This document shows positions 1 through 4,124 of a stretch of 7,523 nucleotides of DNA, in pieces. The translations under genes and the position numbers were made by a program. The DNA is from JAIOIW01 sp050304175 (GTDB lineage: Bacteria > Pseudomonadota > Alphaproteobacteria > Rhizobiales > Rhizobiaceae), in contig JBNLDE010000138.1 in assembly GCA_050304175.1 (NCBI GenBank), forward strand, positions 1-7,523. Direction: 5' to 3'. Position 1 is the first letter of the stretch, and each line of letters begins with the position of its first letter. The notes below the pieces were generated by a model. That model had not been told where the DNA came from and did no database searches. It was given only the letters and a program-made list of their open reading frames with translations.

Positions 1-767
1 TATTGCGCGATCGGGCGCGGTGTGTGCGAGGCGTCGTTGACCACGTAGACGGCGCGGCCGCGCGGCGGCTGCGGCGTGGCGGCGCGGATCTCGATTGTCC
101 GCATGGCGCCCGTCCCGCAATCCTGCGGCGCGGTGACCAGGACGACGTCATAGCGCGGCGTGCCGTCCGCGTCGGGAACCTCGAACAGCGTGGCGGAAAG
201 CTGGCCCGCGCAGGCGGCCGAAAGTGCGGTTGAAGCCGTGAGCACATACCCGCCGCCGGCCGCCGGCGAGACCGCGCCGATTTCCAGCTTCGGCAAGGTG
301 CCGAGATCCCGCGCCTCGATGATGGTCGCGTCGGGTGGCGCGTCGCCGGGCGAGAACGCAAGGCTGCGCACCGGCCCGTCCGTGGCCGGCTTGCCGATCA
401 GGCGGAGTTCGGCGGATGTCATGCGTCCCGGCAGCAGCGCGGCGACATGGCGCTCGACCGGCTGGAAGATCTCCATGCAGCCTTCCGGCGAAATTTCCCG
501 GGTAACGATCGCGTGCGGTGGCCCGCCGGCGGTCTGCGCCGCCAGCACGCGCGCGCCAACGTCGGCATAGCATGAATTGGCGAAACGGAGCGTCATCGCG
601 AGCACCGGCCGGCCCGCCTGGTCGACAAGGGCGCTTGCCTCCAGGATTTCAGGCGCGCCCGCCAGCGAGACGATCTCGTCTTCGTTCACGGTTATCTGCT
701 GCGCCTGGGCGCCGCCCGACAATCCGCTCATCGCAAATGCTGTTATCGCGAATGCAAAACCGCGCAT
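1..767 (-). CDS. Exported protein of unknown function with two Cys-Cys repeat modules
   Basis: I do not recognise the family. The frame is open for 255 codons from the ATG at 767 to position 3. The last two window bases make the next codon TA-something, so it is either a stop just outside the window or a Tyr in a longer protein. A GGAGG ribosome binding site sits 6 nt before the ATG. Residues 1-22 form a signal peptide (MRGFAFAITAF... ending GGAQA), cut before Gln23, so the product is exported. The rest has no obvious membrane segment and is rich in short beta-like strands. Its four cysteines are C66, C97, C186 and C217; both pairs are exactly 31 residues apart, and the text around each pair is similar (about 47-126 and 167-243), suggesting an internal duplication. 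It lies downstream of the secreted peptidase on the same strand, but a strong terminator separates them, so it may have its own promoter or depend on read-through. Confidence 0.72.
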   Translation of the reverse strand, partial: MRGFAFAITAFAMSGLSGGAQAQQITVNEDEIVSLAGAPEILEASALVDQAGRPVLAMTLRFANSCYADVGARVLAAQTAGGPPHAIVTREISPEGCMEIFQPVERHVAALLPGRMTSAELRLIGKPATDGPVRSLAFSPGDAPPDATIIEARDLGTLPKLEIGAVSPAAGGGYVLTASTALSAACAGQLSATLFEVPDADGTPRYDVVLVTAPQDCGTGAMRTIEIRAATPQPPRGRAVYVVNDASHTPRPIAQ

Positions 768-773
768 GGCAAA

Positions 774-778
774 CCTCC
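774..778 (-). promoter_or_regulatory. Ribosome binding site of the exported unknown protein
   Basis: GGAGG on the minus strand, 6 nt before the ATG at 767. It fixes the start of a gene that has no recognisable homologue and runs to the window edge. Confidence 0.7.
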
Positions 779-810
779 ACGGGGCATTTTCTTTGCGGCC
801 AGGGGCCAAT

Positions 811-849
811 CAAAACAGACGAACCGGGCCCGATTGTGGTCGGGCCCGG
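811..849 (-). terminator. Rho-independent terminator after the glutamyl endopeptidase gene
   Basis: A perfect 10-bp GC-rich stem, CCGGGCCCGA (840-849 on the minus strand) pairing with TCGGGCCCGG (824-833), closes a 6-nt loop. On the minus strand it is followed by TTCGTCTGTTTTG, which is moderately T-rich. It begins about 20 nt after the peptidase stop and ends 44 nt before the next start codon, so it should cut off or attenuate transcription into the downstream exported-protein gene. The interrupted T tract is the only weak point. Confidence 0.8.
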
Positions 850-869
850 AACAAATGGCGCGCAGGGCG

Positions 870-1955
870 TCAGTTCGTGGCCTTCCAGTTCTTCAGGTTC
901 TCGAACACGGCCTTGCGGATGCGGGTCGCGCCGTTGTAGCCGGTCGAGTCGACACCGTAGGCGTGGATGCCGTAGATGATGCGCTTCTTGGTGCTCGACC
1001 AGTAGACATAGACGCCCGAGCCGCTGTTGCCGCCATAGGTGTCGCACGGATAGTACAGCCGGTAGGTGGTGATGATCTTCATGCCGCAATAGGAGTGCCA
1101 CATCGTGCCGAACGGCTTGTCGGCCGGGTAGCCGTTGATGTTGACATTGTATTTCGGCATCGGGCTCTTCCAGCCGTAGCCCATCCAGCCGACCGTGTTG
1201 CCGATGTCCTTGTTGAGCACGATCATCGCGTAGTCGTAGTTGCGCTTGTGCGAACTGGTCCAACCCTTGACGGACAGGGCGCGTTTCCAGCCGATCTTGC
1301 CCCACGGACGGGTTCCGCCGTTCTGGCCCGGCGAGAACGACAGCGACGAGTACCACTTGTCGTTGGAGATGTTGTAGACGCAGTGGCCTGCCGTCAGCAC
1401 GTGACGCGGTCCGATCAGCGTGCCGGTGCAGCCGATGTCGATGCGGCCCGCGGTGCGGAACGGATAGCTTGTCGTGTTGTTGACCTTCACCCGCGTGTCG
1501 GAGCCGATCACGCTTTCGGCGGGCATGCTGCCGGATTCGAATGCGGCTTCGTCCTCGTTGGAGGTCGCAGACTCGCCCTCGAAGCCGCCTTCCGCCTCCA
1601 GTTGCTGGATCGCGTCGGTCATCCGCTCCAGCATCGCGTCGTCGGGCGCGACTTCCTCGACCTTGCCCTCCGGCGTGATCGAGACGGCTGTCAGGTCCTC
1701 GCGAAGTTCCGCCGGATCGGCCGTGAGCGCTTCCTTGATATAGGTGTCCTGGATCGGCAGTTCGGCCGGCGGCACGAAGCTCTCGCGGTTGTCGAACTCC
1801 GCCGATGTCTGCGGCGACGGCGTTGCGCCGCCGCTGTCGGCACCGGCGAAGCCGGAATCCTCGTCGTCCGCGAACGCATTCGCGCCGAACGCGACCGAGG
1901 CCGCCAGCAGCACGGCGATGGCGGTCGCTTTGTTGGTTTTGGTTGGATACTGCAT
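870..1955 (-). CDS. Secreted serine peptidase, glutamyl endopeptidase (V8/S1B) type
   Basis: This 361-residue secreted trypsin-fold peptidase is probably specific for cleavage after Glu. Residues 1-29 are a signal peptide (ending GANAFA). Residues 30-147 are a very acidic, Glu/Asp-rich propeptide. The catalytic domain is about 148-361, with the triad His191 (TAGHC), Asp241 (YDYAM) and Ser311 (GGNSGSG). Cys176 and Cys192 flank the active-site His as in trypsin, and Cys290/Cys304 could form a second disulfide. The segment SVIGSDTRVKVNNTTSYP (148-165) closely matches my memory of the mature N-terminus of Bacillus glutamyl endopeptidases. His331 in GIHAYG is at the place of the S1-pocket His that gives V8-like enzymes Glu preference. 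Glu147 lies just before the expected maturation site, allowing self-activation. The start is supported by AAGGA 7 nt upstream. A terminator follows the gene. Family confidence is high; Glu specificity is inferred. Confidence 0.93.
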   Translation of the reverse strand: MQYPTKTNKATAIAVLLAASVAFGANAFADDEDSGFAGADSGGATPSPQTSAEFDNRESFVPPAELPIQDTYIKEALTADPAELREDLTAVSITPEGKVEEVAPDDAMLERMTDAIQQLEAEGGFEGESATSNEDEAAFESGSMPAESVIGSDTRVKVNNTTSYPFRTAGRIDIGCTGTLIGPRHVLTAGHCVYNISNDKWYSSLSFSPGQNGGTRPWGKIGWKRALSVKGWTSSHKRNYDYAMIVLNKDIGNTVGWMGYGWKSPMPKYNVNINGYPADKPFGTMWHSYCGMKIITTYRLYYPCDTYGGNSGSGVYVYWSSTKKRIIYGIHAYGVDSTGYNGATRIRKAVFENLKNWKATN

Positions 1956-2028
1956 GGTCTTGTCCTTTCCATTGATGCCCCCCGGTAGAGACAGTCACAA
2001 AAAGGCCCCGTGAGTTCCGGATTGGCGG

Positions 2029-2082
2029 ACCGGCTGCATGGCTTCGCCCACGCCGCCGAACGGTCGGCGGCTGCAAGCCGGT
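2029..2082 (-). other. Foldable segment in the peptidase upstream region (three-way junction candidate)
   Basis: ACCGGCTGCA (2029-2038) pairs with TGCAAGCCGGT (2072-2082), with one bulged base. Inside this outer stem lie a short GGC-TTC-GCC hairpin (2040-2048) and a perfect 8-bp hairpin, GCCGCCGA/TCGGCGGC with a 4-nt loop (2052-2071). On the minus strand a T5 run follows about 25 nt later (1999-2003). If transcription starts upstream of 2082 this would be a structured leader of the peptidase mRNA or a short RNA. If not, it is only GC-rich symmetry. No matching known riboswitch was recognised. Confidence 0.35.
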
Positions 2083-2134
2083 TCGCGATGTCCTGAACTC
2101 TGAAGACAGGTTAGCGCGGCAAATTTGGCGGATC

Positions 2135-2150
2135 TGTGAGTGAATTCACA
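2135..2150. promoter_or_regulatory. CRP/FNR-family operator candidate, TGTGA-N6-TCACA
   Basis: TGTGAGTGAATTCACA contains the exact half sites of the classical CRP consensus with the correct 6-bp spacing, and its inner ten bases (2140-2149, GTGAATTCAC) are also a perfect palindrome. It lies 42 bp past the ivd stop and about 185 bp upstream of the peptidase ATG. The peptidase is therefore the only gene in the window it could plausibly control from upstream. Alphaproteobacteria carry CRP-like regulators such as Clr, whose TGT-N10-ACA framework this also fits. No convincing promoter was found at a fixed distance from it, so function is inferred from the sequence match alone. Confidence 0.45.
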
Positions 2151-2191
2151 AAAATGTGTTTTTTCGGACTGATCGGCCTCGGAGAGTGCCG

Positions 2192-3355
2192 TCACACTCC
2201 CTCCGCCATCATTTCGCGGCCGATCAGCATCCGCCGGATTTCGCTCGTTCCCGCGCCGATCTCGTAAAGTTTCGCGTCGCGCAGCAGGCGGCCGGTCGGG
2301 TATTCGTTGGTGTAGCCGTTGCCGCCGAGAAGCTGGATCGCGTCGAGCGCGCACTGGGTCGCCCGTTCGGCGGCGTAGAGGATGCAGCCGGCCGAATCCT
2401 TGCGCGACGTCTCGCCGCGTTCCGCCGCCTGCGCCACCATGTAGGCATAGGCGCGCGACGCGTTCATCGCCGTGTACATGTCGGCGAGCTTGCCCTGGAC
2501 GAGCTGGAAATTGCCGATCGGTTCGCCGAACTGCTTGCGCTCGTGGACATAGGGCACCACCACGTCGATGCAGGCGGCCATGATGCCGAGCGGTCCGCCC
2601 GACAGCACCAGCCGCTCGTAGTCGAGCCCGCTCATCAGCACCGCGACGCCGCGGCCTTCCTCGCCCAGCACGTTCTCGAACGGAACCTCGACATCCTCGA
2701 ACACCAGCTCGCCGGTGTTGGAGCCGCGCATGCCCAGCTTGTCGAGCTTCTGGGCGACCGAGAAGCCCTTGGTGTCCTTCTCCACGACGAAGGCGGTGAT
2801 GCCGCGTGAATGCGCGGCCATGTCGGTCTTGGCATAGACCACCATGGTGTCGGCGTTCGGCCCGTTGGTGATCCACATTTTGGTGCCGTTGAGCACGTAG
2901 CGGTCGTTCTTCTTGTCTGCGGTCAGCCGCATTCCCACGACGTCCGATCCCGCGCCCGGCTCGCTCATCGCCAGCGCCCCGACATGCTCGCCCGAGCACA
3001 GCTTGGGCAGGTATTTGCGCTTCTGCTCCGGCGTGCCCCAGCGGTTGATCTGGTTGACGCAGAGATTGGAATGCGCGCCGTAGGACAGGCCGACGGAGGC
3101 CGAGGCCCTGGAAATTTCCTCGAGGGCGACGACATGGGCCAGATATCCCATGCCCGAGCCGCCATAGTCGGGGTCCGCGGTGACGCCCAGCAGGCCGAGG
3201 TCGCCCATTTCGCGCCACAGATGGGCCGGGAACTCGTCGTCGCTGTCGATCTTGGCGGCAATCGGCGCGATCCGGTCCTGGGCGAAACGCTGGACCATGT
3301 CGCGCAGGGCGTCGATTTCCTCACCCAGCCCGAATTTCATCGAATGCATGTACAT
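2192..3355 (-). CDS. ivd: Isovaleryl-CoA dehydrogenase
   Basis: This FAD-dependent acyl-CoA dehydrogenase oxidises isovaleryl-CoA to 3-methylcrotonyl-CoA in leucine degradation, passing electrons to electron-transfer flavoprotein. The 387-residue product is full length. Both acyl-CoA dehydrogenase signatures are present: AMSEPGAGSDVVG (about 129-141) and the Q-LL-GGNGY...R-LLRD block (about 341-360). The catalytic base is Glu247 in GLDYERL; a Glu at this place rather than near the C-terminus is the hallmark of isovaleryl-CoA dehydrogenases. GLSYGAHSNLCVNQ and KLDKLGMRGSNT also match that subfamily. The ATG at 3355 was chosen because AGGAGG lies 9 nt upstream and the N-terminus MYMHSMKFGLGEEIDALRDM fits the family; an in-frame ATG at 3388 adds 11 residues without support. 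The start lies inside the end of the TetR gene (35-nt overlap), so the two are probably co-transcribed and translationally coupled. The usual methylcrotonyl-CoA carboxylase genes are not next to it. Confidence 0.96.
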   Translation of the reverse strand: MYMHSMKFGLGEEIDALRDMVQRFAQDRIAPIAAKIDSDDEFPAHLWREMGDLGLLGVTADPDYGGSGMGYLAHVVALEEISRASASVGLSYGAHSNLCVNQINRWGTPEQKRKYLPKLCSGEHVGALAMSEPGAGSDVVGMRLTADKKNDRYVLNGTKMWITNGPNADTMVVYAKTDMAAHSRGITAFVVEKDTKGFSVAQKLDKLGMRGSNTGELVFEDVEVPFENVLGEEGRGVAVLMSGLDYERLVLSGGPLGIMAACIDVVVPYVHERKQFGEPIGNFQLVQGKLADMYTAMNASRAYAYMVAQAAERGETSRKDSAGCILYAAERATQCALDAIQLLGGNGYTNEYPTGRLLRDAKLYEIGAGTSEIRRMLIGREMMAEGV

Positions 3356-3965
3356 TCGCGCGCTCCTCCTCAACTGCCGCGCCGACAAGGCGCAGGGTCA
3401 TGGTTTGATAAGTATTCGTTACGTCGGCGACCGACAGCCGTTCGTCGGGTCGGAACCAGACGATGACGCCGGTGATCATCTGGATGATCGCCATGGCGGT
3501 CAGCACCACGTCGTCGATCATGAAATCGCCCGTCTCCGCGCCGTCGCGCAGGATCTGGCGCAGTTCCTTTTCGTAGGCGCCGCGCATCTTCAGGATCTGG
3601 CTGAGATGCGCGTGGTTGAGGCTACGCAGCTCCAGGTTGGAGACATGGGTGGAGTGGCGGCGCTCGATGTGGAACCGGATATGGTTGGCGACATACGCCT
3701 TGAGCCTGGCCAGCGGCTCGGGCGAGGGCGGGCAGGAGGCGTTCCACGCGGCGATCAGGTCATGCATGTGATCGTGCATCAGCCGGTGGAGAAGGTCCTC
3801 CTTGGTCGGGAAATAGCGGTACAGCGCGGCGGCCTGCACGCCGACCTCGCTGGCGAGCTGGCGCATGGTCACCGCGTCGAATCCGTGCCGCGCGATCAGG
3901 TTGACCGCCGCCTCGCGGATTGCCGCCTCGGTTTTTTCGCCGTCGGATCCCGTTGTTCTCGCCAT
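3321..3965 (-). CDS. TetR/AcrR-family transcriptional regulator
   Basis: This is a 214-residue one-component repressor. The N-terminal DNA-binding domain is typical: RHGFDAVTMRQLASEVGVQ followed by AALYRYFPTKEDLL, with the helix-turn-helix at about residues 31-52. The remaining 150 residues are an all-helical ligand-binding and dimer domain of no recognised specificity. The gene overlaps the start of ivd by 35 nt, which suggests it senses a leucine-pathway intermediate such as an acyl-CoA. TetR-family LiuQ proteins are known to regulate leucine/isovalerate genes in some proteobacteria, but equivalence here is inference. The ATG at 3965 has AGGA just upstream, and a good promoter at 3985-4013 places the transcript start near 3978. 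That excludes the longer reading from a TTG at 4013, which lies within the promoter itself. The CAAACGTTC motif in this promoter suggests autoregulation. Confidence 0.93.
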   Translation of the reverse strand: MARTTGSDGEKTEAAIREAAVNLIARHGFDAVTMRQLASEVGVQAAALYRYFPTKEDLLHRLMHDHMHDLIAAWNASCPPSPEPLARLKAYVANHIRFHIERRHSTHVSNLELRSLNHAHLSQILKMRGAYEKELRQILRDGAETGDFMIDDVVLTAMAIIQMITGVIVWFRPDERLSVADVTNTYQTMTLRLVGAAVEEERANVHAFDEIRAG

Positions 3966-3984
3966 TACATCCTCGCTCGCACCA

Positions 3985-4013
3985 AGAATAAAACAAACGT
4001 TCAATTCTTTCAA
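3985..4013 (-). promoter_or_regulatory. Sigma70-like promoter of the tetR-ivd operon
   Basis: The -35 is TTGAAA (4008-4013) and the -10 is TATTCT (3985-3990), read on the minus strand and separated by exactly 17 bp. The predicted transcript start is about 3978, leaving a leader of about 13 nt with an AGGA ribosome binding site before the tetR ATG. The CAAACGTTC motif (3994-4002) lies entirely inside the spacer, a position where a bound repressor would block polymerase. Confidence 0.65.
3994..4002. promoter_or_regulatory. Candidate TetR operator, copy 1 (CAAACGTTC)
   Basis: CAAACGTTC is centred on the palindrome AACGTT and lies in the spacer of the tetR promoter. The identical 9-mer recurs at 4049-4057 in the same divergent region. 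Repeated partly palindromic motifs beside a tetR gene are usual for autoregulators, but the flanks show only partial dyad symmetry, so the full operator boundaries are uncertain. Confidence 0.45.
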
Positions 4014-4048
4014 GATCGCCGCTGCCGGCGGGAACGGGCGGCATTGCG

Positions 4049-4057
4049 CAAACGTTC
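4049..4057. promoter_or_regulatory. Candidate TetR operator, copy 2 (CAAACGTTC)
   Basis: This is a second exact copy of the 9-mer, in the same orientation and 55 bp from copy 1, a little over five helical turns. It overlaps a weak possible plus-strand promoter (TTCGAC at 4055-4060, 18-bp spacer, TAGGAT at 4079-4084) upstream of the DedA-ATP-grasp gene. Repression of that gene by the adjacent TetR protein is therefore possible. Confidence 0.4.
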
Positions 4058-4124
4058 GACGCCGGCCCGATCATCGGATAGGATTGATCGCAGGTCAGGT
4101 CCGTTGGTCTAACGAAAGGCACAT

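Noticed and set aside
834..1988. 384-codon open frame on the plus strand across the peptidase gene
   Set aside because: It is antisense to a gene with an intact catalytic triad and signal peptide. The product is a His/Val/Arg/Asp-rich shadow with no domain, caused by high GC at third positions.
2146..2166. Terminator for the region from CACAAAAATGTG followed by a T run on the plus strand
   Set aside because: The stem is only 4 bp and AT-rich, and no plus-strand gene ends there. On the minus strand the ivd side is followed by A residues, not T.
3356..3388. Upstream ATG at 3388 for isovaleryl-CoA dehydrogenase
   Set aside because: The added residues are Arg-rich and unlike the family, and the AGGAGG at 3365-3370 is inside that extension, correctly spaced for the ATG at 3355.
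3321..4013. TTG start at 4013 giving the TetR protein 16 more residues
   Set aside because: The TTG is part of the -35 box of a good promoter whose transcript would begin near 3978. The ATG at 3965 has a ribosome binding site and the usual TetR N-terminus.
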